Assembly (NCBI GenBank): GCA_017456805.1
Contig: JAFTIQ010000001.1
Coordinates: forward strand, 1 to 53,868
Length of the DNA: 53,868 bases
Direction of reading: 5' to 3'
From: Lentisphaeria bacterium
GTDB lineage: Bacteria; Verrucomicrobiota; Lentisphaeria; Victivallales; UBA1829
Shown: positions 8,609 through 17,329 of the stretch, piece by piece
How the letters are laid out: each line of letters starts with the position of its first letter
How positions within the stretch are numbered: position 1 is the first letter of the stretch
Notes under the pieces: generated by a model
Told to the model about the DNA's origin: nothing
What the model saw: the letters and a program-made list of their open reading frames with translations, nothing else
Database searches by the model: none
Position numbers and translations under genes: made by a program

Positions 8609-10219
8609 TTATTCCGCAATGATCAGAGCCGCATCGTGAGGCGGGAGCGTCAAAGAATGTTTCACGATACCGGTTCCGATCAAATATTCAGAGCAGGTCT
8701 CCGGTAAATGAAGATCTGCAAAGGTCCATGTTTTTTCTTTTCTTCCCAGGTTCAGGAGAAGAGCGGCAGGTTTTCCGTCCACGGTTCCGGTGAAGGTATA
8801 GGGCCAGCGGTTCACTGCCTCATCTGCCGGATATGCATTTTTCAGACGGTATTTTGCCGCACGTTCCAGAATTTTCATCCGTTCCGGAGTGATTTTTCCC
8901 AGATGATCGCTTGTTAATGCGATCCCGGTTAGGATTCCCATTGCGGCGGAAAGCCTTGCTTCTCCAATGGTATAATTTGCATTATCTTCCCGTGCCATGA
9001 TCACGTCCGGATCGCATTTGAACCAGATATCATTTTTCCACCAGTTGGAAATCGTACCCTGAAGCGCACATTTGATTCCGTTGGTGAATTCAGAACTGTT
9101 TGCTGGATAAACCGGATCTTCTCCGGCATAAAGAGGTGCCGTATCGCAGCTTACCCGGCACATATCTGTGAAGCCGAGACAAGCCATGAAGGGTGGACAG
9201 CATCCGAGGAGAATGGAATCCGGAACACTTTCACGGATAATTTTCATTGCGGTACGGAATGCACTGACAGGGGTTGCATCCGGATCGGAATATACTCCGT
9301 CCGGCAGCCCGAAGGAAAGTCCGTCCAGTTTGAAGTACCGGAATCCCATCTTATGGAAATGAGTCATAAAATTCCGGATATGTTCCTGCGCTGCGGGGAG
9401 CGTTGCATCGAGACATGCCCAGAGATCATCCGGGGGCTGAGACCATCCGGCAAACACAAGCGGTTCCCCGGCTTGATTTTTAACAAACCATTCCGGATGT
9501 TCCCGGAATGTTCGGCTTGCGGTTGAGGCAACGAACGGCATGAGCCAGATCCCCGGTCGGATATTGGCGCGATTGATCCCGGAAGCAATTTCCTGCAGCG
9601 GCGTCGGCCAGGAAGGATCCTGATCCATCCAGTCTCCCTGAAATGTTTGATATCCATCATCGATCTGGACAACCTCCGGAGAATAATCAGAGCCGACCTT
9701 CTGTTTCAGAACAGCGAGGTTTTCCAGAAAATTGGCTTCAGAGACGTCGGCATAATAGTAATACCAGGTGCAGTAACCAGTCAGATTTTTCTCACGGCTG
9801 TTCAGTTTGACGCCCATTTCTTTTGCGGCTGTTTCTGCATATTCCAACAGAAGTTTCCGCCAGTCATTCCCTTTCAGGATTATGATCTTTTCCGGTGTTT
9901 CCTCCGGCTTGATATACGGTTGTCGTACAACAAGTTCTGTAAAACGGACATCTTTGACAAGAGTAAAGAAGGAGAGACTTCTATAAGCTGTGACAGCTCC
10001 GGCGAGAACATATTCCCCTGTGCGGTCATTTCCGGCAACGATCACATCCTGACTGTGTACTTCTGCGTGCCAGGGGGAGACGGGAAGAGCCGGAGGCATC
10101 GGATCCAGAGCAGCCATATTGTTGGAGCTCCGGTAAACAAAAGAGGAGTCCGGCGGCAGAAAATCCAGAGAGATCCGTGCCTCGTAGCAGCTTTTTTTGT
10201 TTTCCCATTTCAAATTCAT
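8609..10219 (-). CDS. GH36-family alpha-galactosidase-like enzyme
   Basis: A 536-residue cytoplasmic protein of clan GH-D. After a beta-sandwich N-terminal domain (about 1-110), the TIM barrel begins at GYCTWYYYYADVS (148-160) and continues with VVQIDDGYQ (183-191), RPGIWLMPFVAS and RYFKLDG (294-300). D299 in KLD matches the family nucleophile; D359 in RVSCDT is the candidate acid/base. A short beta-rich C-terminus follows. No signal peptide is seen, so substrate would be imported galactosides. It lies 15 bp downstream of a GntR-type regulator gene, which probably controls it. It is shorter than the ~720-residue classical GH36 enzymes, so specificity may differ (alpha-galactoside, alpha-N-acetylgalactosaminide or raffinose-type). 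Confidence 0.75.
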   Translation of the reverse strand: MNLKWENKKSCYEARISLDFLPPDSSFVYRSSNNMAALDPMPPALPVSPWHAEVHSQDVIVAGNDRTGEYVLAGAVTAYRSLSFFTLVKDVRFTELVVRQPYIKPEETPEKIIILKGNDWRKLLLEYAETAAKEMGVKLNSREKNLTGYCTWYYYYADVSEANFLENLAVLKQKVGSDYSPEVVQIDDGYQTFQGDWMDQDPSWPTPLQEIASGINRANIRPGIWLMPFVASTASRTFREHPEWFVKNQAGEPLVFAGWSQPPDDLWACLDATLPAAQEHIRNFMTHFHKMGFRYFKLDGLSFGLPDGVYSDPDATPVSAFRTAMKIIRESVPDSILLGCCPPFMACLGFTDMCRVSCDTAPLYAGEDPVYPANSSEFTNGIKCALQGTISNWWKNDIWFKCDPDVIMAREDNANYTIGEARLSAAMGILTGIALTSDHLGKITPERMKILERAAKYRLKNAYPADEAVNRWPYTFTGTVDGKPAALLLNLGRKEKTWTFADLHLPETCSEYLIGTGIVKHSLTLPPHDAALIIAE

Positions 10220-10234
10220 ACCGGCAACCTCAAA

Positions 10235-11338
10235 TCAATTCATATTTTTTACAGAATCTCTTGCAACAAGAAAAGGTTTGATCAAGCGGAGCATTTCAAG
10301 ATTTCCGGGATGAGTCAAATTGTGAACAAGCAGTTGAAATGCTTCATCCAGATGCCCTTCCAGATCCAAGTCGCAGCTGGTCACCGGAGGATAGGCATAG
10401 CTGCTCAGAACGGTGTTGCCGATGGAAACGATCGAAACATCTCCGGGAATCGATTTCCCTCTTTCTCTCAAAGCCGCCATTGCGCCGAACATAAATTCAT
10501 CTGTCAGGCAGAGCAGTGCGGTGAAGTCAATTTTTTTTAACGATTTTACAGCATTATACACTCCGTCGATATGATTGTCAGACTTTGTAAGATCAACTTT
10601 TATAACGAGAGAATCGTCGTAATCAGCTCCGATTTTGGAACGCCATGCGGCATGCTGCAGGGAGATCACTGAATCCGGAAATTCGCTGTCGTAGGATTGC
10701 GATGATAAAAAAGCAATTTTCCTGTGTCCAAGTGCAAGCAGATGATCCATGAGCATATCAATCCCGACAGCATCTGCAGCAATGACAGCGGGAACAGAAT
10801 GATCCTCATGCACGGCTGCAGCGACAAACAGTTCCGGTGCTTTTGCCACATCCTCATAAAATCCTTTATAATGGGGCAGGGTTCCGCAAAAAATCGTCGG
10901 CTGACGATAGAGGATATAAGAATGGATCAGACTTCGCACATCCGTTCCGGAGTTCGTATGGACAATGCGGAATTCCCGCTGATGTTTTTCTGATATTTTT
11001 CTGCCGGATTGTTCAAAAAGACGCTGAACCGCGCTGTGACAACTGGAATCAATGAGCAGGTTGACGGCGTGCTGACTCCAATCACTGGAGGGCGTTCTGT
11101 TCAGATAGGTGCCTGATCCAACGCGCTTGGTCACGAAATCCGCCGCAATCAAATCCCGGAATGCACGCCGCACGGTCAGGACATTTACATTCAATTCTGC
11201 TGCAAATTCCCGTTCAGAGGGAAGACGGTCCCCAACTTGATATTTCCGATCTTTCAAATGAGCGACAAGCTGATCATATACCAGACGGTATTTTGGACGT
11301 TTTTTTACAGTTGCTGCAGATATCATGATCGGATTCAT
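10235..11338 (-). CDS. GntR-type transcriptional regulator with LacI-like sugar-binding domain
   Basis: A 367-residue regulator. Residues about 17-77 form a GntR winged helix (YRLVYDQLVAHLKDRKYQVG, DRLPSEREFAAELNVNVLTVRRAF, GSGTYL). The remainder resembles the periplasmic-binding-protein-like domain of LacI-type proteins (DHLLALGHRKIAFLSSQ, ALLCLTDEFMFGAMAALRERGKSIPGDVSIVSIGNT, PPVTSCDLDLEGHLDEAFQLLVH). This AraR-like architecture usually senses a sugar. It is the promoter-proximal gene of the GH36 cluster. The start is ambiguous: the first ATG lies only 1-2 nt after AAAGG, while the ATG four codons in has AAAGGA about 11 nt upstream. Confidence 0.85.
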   Translation of the reverse strand: MNPIMISAATVKKRPKYRLVYDQLVAHLKDRKYQVGDRLPSEREFAAELNVNVLTVRRAFRDLIAADFVTKRVGSGTYLNRTPSSDWSQHAVNLLIDSSCHSAVQRLFEQSGRKISEKHQREFRIVHTNSGTDVRSLIHSYILYRQPTIFCGTLPHYKGFYEDVAKAPELFVAAAVHEDHSVPAVIAADAVGIDMLMDHLLALGHRKIAFLSSQSYDSEFPDSVISLQHAAWRSKIGADYDDSLVIKVDLTKSDNHIDGVYNAVKSLKKIDFTALLCLTDEFMFGAMAALRERGKSIPGDVSIVSIGNTVLSSYAYPPVTSCDLDLEGHLDEAFQLLVHNLTHPGNLEMLRLIKPFLVARDSVKNMN

Positions 11339-11511
11339 CCTTTATATGTTGTAAAAGTGTTATATATATCACTTGTTTGAAATATATACCATTTCTTCTC
11401 GATTGTCAAGAGGGGAAAAGAAAAAAAAGAATGTTTTTTTTGAAAAAAAGAAGTTTATTATTTGAAAAATGAAATTTGTGATATATTTTGAGCATGAGAA
11501 AGGACTTTTTT

Positions 11512-11925
11512 ATGGATCAGGAGAAAAATCAGAATCCGCCGCTGATGGGGACTGCTGCTGTATGCGGTTTTCCTTCTCCGGCAGAACAATATATGGAATC
11601 ACCGCTGAATTTGAATGAACTGCTGGTCAGAAATCCGGCAGCAACTTACTTTGTCCGGGCAATCGGGGATTCTATGACAGGGGCGGGGATTTATTCGGGA
11701 GATATTCTCGTTGTGGATCGCTCCCTGGACGCTTTTGACGGTGCAATCGTAATTGCGTGTATTGATAACGAGTTTACGGTGAAGTATTTCCGCAGAGATG
11801 AGTCGGGGATCCGTCTGGAACCTGCCAACCCGGCATATCCGGTCATTCATCTTTCCGGAGAACATGAACTGCGGCTTTTCGGGATCGTTACAGGAGCGAT
11901 CCGGCAGTTCCAACGGCATGGATGA
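11512..11925 (+). CDS. umuD: UmuD-like S24 self-cleaving peptidase
   Basis: A 137-residue protein of the LexA/UmuD S24 family. The start at 11512 is chosen because AAGGA ends 7 nt before it; upstream in-frame TTG (11488) and ATG (11494) lack a site. With this start Cys18-Gly19 corresponds to the E. coli UmuD cleavage pair, Ser54 (GDSM) is the nucleophile and Lys91 (FTVKYF) the general base; all three are shifted by the same six residues from E. coli. There is no DNA-binding domain, which separates it from LexA. UmuD normally works with UmuC as polymerase V in SOS mutagenesis, but the next gene is sfsA and no umuC is seen. No clear LexA box was recognised upstream. Confidence 0.85.
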   Translation: MDQEKNQNPPLMGTAAVCGFPSPAEQYMESPLNLNELLVRNPAATYFVRAIGDSMTGAGIYSGDILVVDRSLDAFDGAIVIACIDNEFTVKYFRRDESGIRLEPANPAYPVIHLSGEHELRLFGIVTGAIRQFQRHG

Positions 11926-11928
11926 GAG

Positions 11929-12630
11929 ATGCAGTACAAAGAAAAAATCATTCCGGCAATTTTTTTGCGCAGGCCAAACAGGTTTATCGCTATCGTTTCC
12001 CTTGAAGGAACCGAAACGGTGGTTCATGTAAAAAATACCGGACGGTGCAGAGAACTTCTTATTCCCGGCTGTCAGGTGTGGCTGACGGAATCGGAAAATC
12101 CTGCGCGGAAAACAAAATTTGATCTTGTGGCTGTCAATAAAATCTGTTCCGATGGAAGAGAGCTGATGATCAATATGGATTCTCAATTCCCCAATTCCGC
12201 AGCAGAAGAATGGTTGAGAATCGGCGGGATCTTTTCACCGGAAGCTGAGATCCGGAGAGAGGTGCAATACGGAAAATCCAGATTCGATTTCCAGATCATT
12301 GACGGTGACCGGAAGTGTTTTATGGAAGTGAAAGGTGTTACTTTGGAACAGGATGGAATCGCTATGTTTCCGGATGCTCCGACGGAACGCGGGGTGAAAC
12401 ATCTTCAGGAACTGATCACAGCAGGGAAAGAGGGATACGAAACCTTTGTGCTCTTTGTGATTCAAATGAAATCCATTCGGGAATTCCGTCCGAATGATAA
12501 CACTCATAAAGCGTTCGGAGAGATGCTCAGAAAGGCCGAAAAAAGCGGGGTCAAAGTGCTGGCTTACGATTGTCGCGTGGCCCCGGATTCCATGTTTCTT
12601 GATCAGCCGGTAAAAGTAAATCTGGAATGA
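11929..12630 (+). CDS. sfsA: SfsA-family protein (putative nucleic-acid-binding/nuclease-fold)
   Basis: A 233-residue protein matching SfsA across its length: an OB-fold-like N-terminus (IFLRRPNRFIAIVSLEGTETVVHVKNTGRCRELL), then FDLVAVN, and a PD-(D/E)XK-like core (SRFDFQI, CFMEVKGVTL, MFPDAPTERGVKHLQEL, VLFVIQM) ending in VLAYDCRV. SfsA was named for stimulating maltose fermentation in E. coli; its biochemical role is unsettled. It starts 3 bp after the umuD-like stop codon, so the two are probably co-transcribed. It converges with cobO, the two stop codons being one base apart. Confidence 0.9.
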   Translation: MQYKEKIIPAIFLRRPNRFIAIVSLEGTETVVHVKNTGRCRELLIPGCQVWLTESENPARKTKFDLVAVNKICSDGRELMINMDSQFPNSAAEEWLRIGGIFSPEAEIRREVQYGKSRFDFQIIDGDRKCFMEVKGVTLEQDGIAMFPDAPTERGVKHLQELITAGKEGYETFVLFVIQMKSIREFRPNDNTHKAFGEMLRKAEKSGVKVLAYDCRVAPDSMFLDQPVKVNLE

Positions 12631-12631
12631 A

Positions 12632-13144
12632 TCAGAAATCGATGCCCTGTCTGCCCGGGATTCCGGAATCAAAGGGATGTTTGACATTTTCGATTCTGGA
12701 AACCAGATCGGAGGATTGAATCAATGCTTCCGGAGCGTATCTGCCTGTTACGATCACATTCAAATCTTCTTTCCGCTGATTCAGCGCGTTGAGAACTCTT
12801 TCCGTATTGAGCCATCCGTAATGGAGCGCAATATTCAGTTCATCGAGAACAAGCAAATCGCATTGTTTTTCCCCGGAGAGCCAGGGTTCAGCCTTTTTCC
12901 ATCCGGCTTCAGCTGCTGCAGAGTGATCTTTATCCTGCCAGCTGAATCCTTCGCCAAGCTGTTCTATGGTGACAAGATCAGGGAATTTTTCAAAAAAGAG
13001 TTTTTCTCCGGTTTTTCCTTCATTTTTAACGAATTGCAAAATGGTTACTTTCCATCCGCGGCCAAGTGCACGCAGAACAGTTCCGAGTGCACTTGTCGTT
13101 TTGCCCTTGCCATCGCCGGTAATCGTTAAAAGGAGTCCCTTCAT
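12632..13144 (-). CDS. cobO: Corrinoid (cob(I)alamin) adenosyltransferase, CobA/CobO/BtuR type
   Basis: A 170-residue ATP-dependent enzyme transferring the adenosyl group to cob(I)alamin or precursor corrinoids. A P-loop-like GDGKGKTTSALG sits near residue 10, followed by VTILQFVK, CDLLVLDELNIALHYGWL and NVIVTGRYAPEALIQSSDLVSRIENVKHPFDSGIPGRQGIDF, the characteristic family ending. It is the last gene of a five-gene minus-strand operon, 4 bp after the unknown gene at 13149-14237. No other cobalamin biosynthesis gene is in the window, so it likely serves corrinoid salvage. Confidence 0.92.
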   Translation of the reverse strand: MKGLLLTITGDGKGKTTSALGTVLRALGRGWKVTILQFVKNEGKTGEKLFFEKFPDLVTIEQLGEGFSWQDKDHSAAAEAGWKKAEPWLSGEKQCDLLVLDELNIALHYGWLNTERVLNALNQRKEDLNVIVTGRYAPEALIQSSDLVSRIENVKHPFDSGIPGRQGIDF

Positions 13145-13148
13145 TGTT

Positions 13149-14237
13149 TCACCGTGCGATAATTGAGGGGAAATTTTTGACCGGAGAGTTTTTTGCCGGG
13201 ATCAATTTGAGTGTTGCTCCGGAGCGGTTGAGCTGTTTTTCAGCCCATCGCTTGAATTCCAGAAGCGCGGTCAAATCCCAGTGAAGGAGTTCTTTTTTCC
13301 TGGGACGATCCTGATGAGCTGCGTTGAGGCAGGGGCCGGCTGAGACGTTATCCAGCAGCAGGACATCCCCTTCCTGCAGATCTGCAAGATTGCTGCGGAC
13401 CCATTTTTTCAGATAGTTGACCGTTCCGTTCGCAGAGAAACAGACATTGCCGTTTTCCTTGCAGAGTCCTTTGGCGAAGGCTTCAGACGCGCAATCCAAA
13501 ACCGCTTTCGGGTTAGACGGTCTGCGGGGCCGCGGTGTTTTTGCATTGCACCAGGAGATCAGGACATTGAATCTCCAAACCCGTCCCGGCGGAGGCTGTT
13601 CCTCTTTTTGCGGGATCCAGTGAAAGAGTTCCCTGGTGTAACGGATACCGAATTCCGCCCGTTCGATTTTAAAAAGAGAAGTTCCTCCGAGCAGTTCAGC
13701 CATGCTCCAGCGCCAGACATCTTCCCCGGTGGAAATTTCCAGCATTGCGCCGGATTTTGATTGGAAAATGACGGACAGCGGCGGCTTGGTCCCTTCGTAA
13801 AGAAGATCGCCTTCAGCTTCTTTCAAAATACCATCGGTATCATAGATCATCACCTTTTCAATATCGCCGCGAACTTGAAAATCGCCTGCGGTGAGATCAG
13901 TCATGCCGGGATTGATCCGCATCACAAGATCTGTGGTCAGATGCATGATCCGTTCGGTGATTTTATACTTGCGGAGGACAGATGGTTCCGCCCCGAAAGG
14001 AATGACTGTTTTGGAATCGAAAGAGAACTCTTTTTCATCTTCAGAGACATGTGGTCTGAGCCGGGAGGGGAGGGCGCTCTGTTCAGAAAGCCCGTTGATG
14101 GTGCTGCAGCCGGAGATCAGGAAGAGATCCTCGGCGCATTGCAGCGTAAAACGGTCACGTCTGGGTTCTCCGAAACGGATTGCCCAATCTTTCCCATTGA
14201 GGGTAATGATATCACTGCCGGATCTGGAAAGTTCCAT
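13149..14237 (-). CDS. Unrecognised protein, 362 residues
   Basis: No family was recognised. The protein is soluble, with no signal peptide or membrane segment. The first ~240 residues look beta-rich and end in RVWRFNVLISWCNAKTPRPRRPSNP; residues ~250-350 contain VRSNLADLQEGDVLLLDNVSAGPCLNAAH and helical LLHWDLTALLEFKRWAEKQL. Its ATG overlaps the nitroreductase stop codon (TGATG), indicating translational coupling, and cobO follows after 4 bp. The context suggests an enzyme or accessory protein co-expressed with the CapA-like, M20 and nitroreductase proteins, but no function is assigned. Confidence 0.8.
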   Translation of the reverse strand: MELSRSGSDIITLNGKDWAIRFGEPRRDRFTLQCAEDLFLISGCSTINGLSEQSALPSRLRPHVSEDEKEFSFDSKTVIPFGAEPSVLRKYKITERIMHLTTDLVMRINPGMTDLTAGDFQVRGDIEKVMIYDTDGILKEAEGDLLYEGTKPPLSVIFQSKSGAMLEISTGEDVWRWSMAELLGGTSLFKIERAEFGIRYTRELFHWIPQKEEQPPPGRVWRFNVLISWCNAKTPRPRRPSNPKAVLDCASEAFAKGLCKENGNVCFSANGTVNYLKKWVRSNLADLQEGDVLLLDNVSAGPCLNAAHQDRPRKKELLHWDLTALLEFKRWAEKQLNRSGATLKLIPAKNSPVKNFPSIIAR

Positions 14238-14740
14238 CAGATCACCTCAAAGAGTTCATTTTCCGGTTTGCAGGGGCGTTCTGCCGGCTGTTTTGCCGCG
14301 AATCCGACCGGGGTGATCGCAACACTTCGCCAAGGTGCAGTCAGTCCCATGACAGAGTCCATTTCCGCTCTCGGGAATGCACAAATCCAGCAGGTTCCAA
14401 GTCCGCAATCTGCTGCGGCAAGTGTGATATGTTCCATGACGATCGCACAATCAACATCTGCGATAGGATCGCCTTCCAGACGTTTCCAACATTCCTGATA
14501 ATTTCCAGCCACGACAGCGATTGCCGGGGCTCCGGATAACCATGAAGCTTTGTAAATCCGGCAGATTTCAGCTTTTTTTACAGGATCAGTAACAAACATC
14601 ACCTTGAAGGGCTGAAGATTGCATGCTGTGGGAGCAAGAGCAACTGCTTCTCTGATTTTTGCAATCGCATCTGCCGGAACGGCATCAGGCAGATAGGAGC
14701 GGATACTTCTTCTTTTTTTCAATACTTCCTGAAATTCCAT
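14237..14740 (-). CDS. Nitroreductase-family flavoprotein
   Basis: A 167-residue FMN-dependent NAD(P)H oxidoreductase-like protein. The N-terminus EFQEVLKKRRSIRSYLPDAVP is the classic nitroreductase opening; APTACNLQPFKVMFVTD gives the FMN-binding Asn-x-Gln-Pro region, and DCAIVMEHITLAAADCGLGTCWICAF is the central dimer helix with GLGTCW. It is shorter than the ~200-residue family average and ends VGFAAKQPAERPCKPENELF. The substrate is unknown. It sits 20 bp after the M20 peptidase gene in the same operon. Confidence 0.88.
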   Translation of the reverse strand: MEFQEVLKKRRSIRSYLPDAVPADAIAKIREAVALAPTACNLQPFKVMFVTDPVKKAEICRIYKASWLSGAPAIAVVAGNYQECWKRLEGDPIADVDCAIVMEHITLAAADCGLGTCWICAFPRAEMDSVMGLTAPWRSVAITPVGFAAKQPAERPCKPENELFEVI

Positions 14741-14760
14741 AAGGACCTCTTTTCAATTTT

Positions 14761-15894
14761 TTAACGGTAAAGGAAATCCAGCAGCAGGCGGCATCCATCC
14801 GAAAGACTGGCTTTTTCAAGATACTCTTCTCTGGTGTGTGCCCCGGCTCCGCGGCAGACTCCGAAGCAGATCGCAGGAATGCCGAGCGATAAGGGAATGT
14901 TACAATCGGTGGAGCTGGATGCTTCGTAGGATTCCATTCCAAGGACATCCCGGACAGACATCTGGATTTTTTCCCGCAGTGCGCTGAAACGTTCCGGATC
15001 GATCGTTCCGGAACAGGGGCGATCCCCGACCTTTTTTACGGTAATATCAACGCCGATCAATTTGAAGGTCTTGATCACCTGCTTGAACAGTTTTTCCATT
15101 TCTGCAAGACATTTCCGGTTATCGGAACGGTATTCATACATCATTTCCGCATGTTGGGCAATGGCGTTGACGGATGTTCCGCCGGAGATCAAACCCACAT
15201 TGTAGGTTGTTTTGCTGTTCCCTTCAACGGGAACTTTTACGGTGTAGAGCAGCTGAATCATGCTGGAAAGAACGTGGATCGCGTTACGGTTTCCGAAATT
15301 CCCGAAGGAGTGCCCGCCTTCTGTTTTGACAGAAACTTTATAACGGTGGGAACCTACTGCATCGGTGACGATCCGGTTCATACGGGAAGAATCCAGGGAG
15401 ATGAATTCTTTGATGTTTGCTCCGTAACGTTCCATGATTTTCCGGCAGCCTTTGAGATTTCCCAAACCTTCTTCGCAGGAGTTTGCAACAAAAAGATAAC
15501 TTCCGGCATGGATAGGGAGATTTTCTTTGAAAAATCTTGCACAAACCATCATCACTGCCAGGTTGGCTGTATCGTCTGTTACGCCGGGGGAATAGATGAT
15601 ATCTTCTGTTTCATAAAACGGAAGGGGCTTTGTATCCGGAAACACGGTGTCGGTGTGAGCCATCATGATTGTGACGGGCTCAGATTCTTTCCAGTTTACG
15701 GGGACGATGACATTCAGAGCTTCATCGACTTCCACCTGTTCGAAACCGTTTTTCAGGAACCAGTTTTTGCAGTATTCCGCGCGCAATTCCTCATGATGGG
15801 AAGGAGCGGGAAGTGCACAGAGATCCCGGATGATCTGTTCGGTTTCCGACTGAACCATACGGGCATAATCCATCATTTTTTCAGTAAGCGCCAT
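14761..15894 (-). CDS. M20-family metallopeptidase (PepT-like)
   Basis: A 377-residue di-zinc exopeptidase or deacylase. Expected ligands are visible: His in MMAHTDTVFPDT, bridging Asp in PGVTDDTANLAVMM, the Glu pair in VANSCEEGLGNLKGC, Asp in SLDSSRMN and a C-terminal His in GVCRGAGAHTREEYLEK. A lid/dimerisation domain occupies roughly residues 190-290 (SVKTEGGHSFGNFGNRNAIHVLSSMIQLLY). There is no signal peptide, so it acts in the cytoplasm. It lies 13 bp after the CapA-like gene; pairing of a gamma-glutamyl-type peptidase with a CapA-like protein hints at peptide or polyglutamate metabolism, which is an inference only. Confidence 0.88.
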   Translation of the reverse strand: MALTEKMMDYARMVQSETEQIIRDLCALPAPSHHEELRAEYCKNWFLKNGFEQVEVDEALNVIVPVNWKESEPVTIMMAHTDTVFPDTKPLPFYETEDIIYSPGVTDDTANLAVMMVCARFFKENLPIHAGSYLFVANSCEEGLGNLKGCRKIMERYGANIKEFISLDSSRMNRIVTDAVGSHRYKVSVKTEGGHSFGNFGNRNAIHVLSSMIQLLYTVKVPVEGNSKTTYNVGLISGGTSVNAIAQHAEMMYEYRSDNRKCLAEMEKLFKQVIKTFKLIGVDITVKKVGDRPCSGTIDPERFSALREKIQMSVRDVLGMESYEASSSTDCNIPLSLGIPAICFGVCRGAGAHTREEYLEKASLSDGCRLLLDFLYR

Positions 15895-15907
15895 GAGTCA
15901 ATCTCCT

Positions 15908-17221
15908 TTACAGTTTAGCGATTCCGAGACCATTTTCGATGGAAATTTCCATTCCGAAAGGTTTGGACATTTCCGCGAATCGTTCTATGATATTTGCGTT
16001 GCAGTTTTTCTGTGGCCATCCACCCCGGGAACGGGGCAGGGCAAACATCTCTTCAATCGGCATGAAAACCATTTTTGTCAATTCGCCATTTTCTACTTCC
16101 CAGTAGGGAATCACGGATTCGTACATGATTGGATCGTAGCTCAACCCGCGTTTTCCGAAATTGGAACGGGTGTTGAACAGGACATCCAGACGGTCGTTTC
16201 CGTTCAATTTCTGTTTGGCGAACATTCCATCCGGAGCCCGGAGAATGGTTTCCAGCTGAATGATAAAATCTCCCAGACAGTAAAAAATGGGTTTCCCCTT
16301 ATAAATTTCCATGGGGCGCAGCAGGTGGGGGCCTGTGCCGATCACTGCATCTGCTCCGGCATCAATGCATTTTCTGGAAAATTCAAGAGAGACCGGATCC
16401 ACCGTCTCCTTGGATTTTCCGCAAATTTCATGAGTATGCATTGCCACGACGACATAATCTGCCATGAAACGGGCTTCTGCAATGGCATCTTCGATCCGCT
16501 TCATATCTTCGGGATGAACCTTAGAGATGATCTCCGCTTTTTCAGCGGCTTCGAACATATACTTTCCGAAGGGCTGCTCACTTTCTTTCAGCTGGGGGAG
16601 ATAACCTTCTGCACGGATGATCTCATCGTGAGCATTGATTTCCAGCGCAGCTGCGATCCGTTTGAGATGTTCCATCTCCTCTTTGGGCAGATGATAGGTT
16701 TTGTTGACGCGGATCCCGTTGACCCCGGGGCGTCCGGGAAGGTTTTCCGTTTGCTTGCCAGCCATATTTTCCGGATTGAAACTCATGGTGCATCCGATCA
16801 GAGCATAACGTCCGCTGAGGGTATCCAGATAGACCGGTTTTCCGGCATCAGCGAGGTTACGCCCAGTTCCGCTGAAGGGATATTCCGCTTCTTCCAGATA
16901 GCAAAGAGTCCGTTCCAAACCGTCATAAGAATAATCCAGCGCATGATTATTGGCTGTGCTGAGAATATTGATTCCGAATTTCTTCAGATCCTTGAGGACG
17001 CCCGGAGGGGAACAGAGCCAGCTTCCGCCGCTTTGAGCTCCGCCGCAAGATTCAAAATTATGAACGGTCGTTTCCAGATTTCCGAATCTGAAATCCGCCT
17101 GCATAATAAAATTTTTAACCTCCCGGAAACCCTGATATTCCCCTTCCAGCGGCAATCGCCGGGTGATCATGGAATCTCCTGTTGCAGAACAACGGAATGT
17201 AGGTGCAGTCTGATCTTTCAT
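15908..17221 (-). CDS. CapA-family metallophosphatase-like protein
   Basis: A 437-residue member of the CapA/PgsA group (calcineurin-like fold). Motifs in order: FRCSATGDSMITRR, FRFGNLETTV, LSTANNHALDYSYDGLERT, YALIGCTMSF, VVVAMHTHEICG and DAVIGTGPHLLRPMEIYKGKPIFYCLGDFI. It has no export signal, unlike surface CapA of poly-gamma-glutamate capsules, and no pgsB or pgsC homologue is nearby. It is the first gene of the five-gene operon ending in cobO. The ribosome-binding site before 17221 is weak (CGGGAT), so the exact start is less certain. Confidence 0.85.
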   Translation of the reverse strand: MKDQTAPTFRCSATGDSMITRRLPLEGEYQGFREVKNFIMQADFRFGNLETTVHNFESCGGAQSGGSWLCSPPGVLKDLKKFGINILSTANNHALDYSYDGLERTLCYLEEAEYPFSGTGRNLADAGKPVYLDTLSGRYALIGCTMSFNPENMAGKQTENLPGRPGVNGIRVNKTYHLPKEEMEHLKRIAAALEINAHDEIIRAEGYLPQLKESEQPFGKYMFEAAEKAEIISKVHPEDMKRIEDAIAEARFMADYVVVAMHTHEICGKSKETVDPVSLEFSRKCIDAGADAVIGTGPHLLRPMEIYKGKPIFYCLGDFIIQLETILRAPDGMFAKQKLNGNDRLDVLFNTRSNFGKRGLSYDPIMYESVIPYWEVENGELTKMVFMPIEEMFALPRSRGGWPQKNCNANIIERFAEMSKPFGMEISIENGLGIAKL

Positions 17222-17329
17222 TAGTATTTATCCCGAGTTAGAAAATGTTTGATGGAATATAGCACCGGATCAAACGTTTTTCAAGCGGAAATCATTGCTT
17301 TTTTCCCGCAGTTTTCATCTTTTCCGGAC

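Noticed and set aside
11339..11511. LexA-type SOS box before the umuD-like gene
   Set aside because: No CTGT-N8-ACAG or similar dyad was found; the LexA box of this lineage is unknown to me.
15893..17224. 443-codon plus-strand frame opposite the CapA-like gene
   Set aside because: Long only because the opposite strand codes for CapA; its residues (Phe/His/Cys-rich) show no motif.
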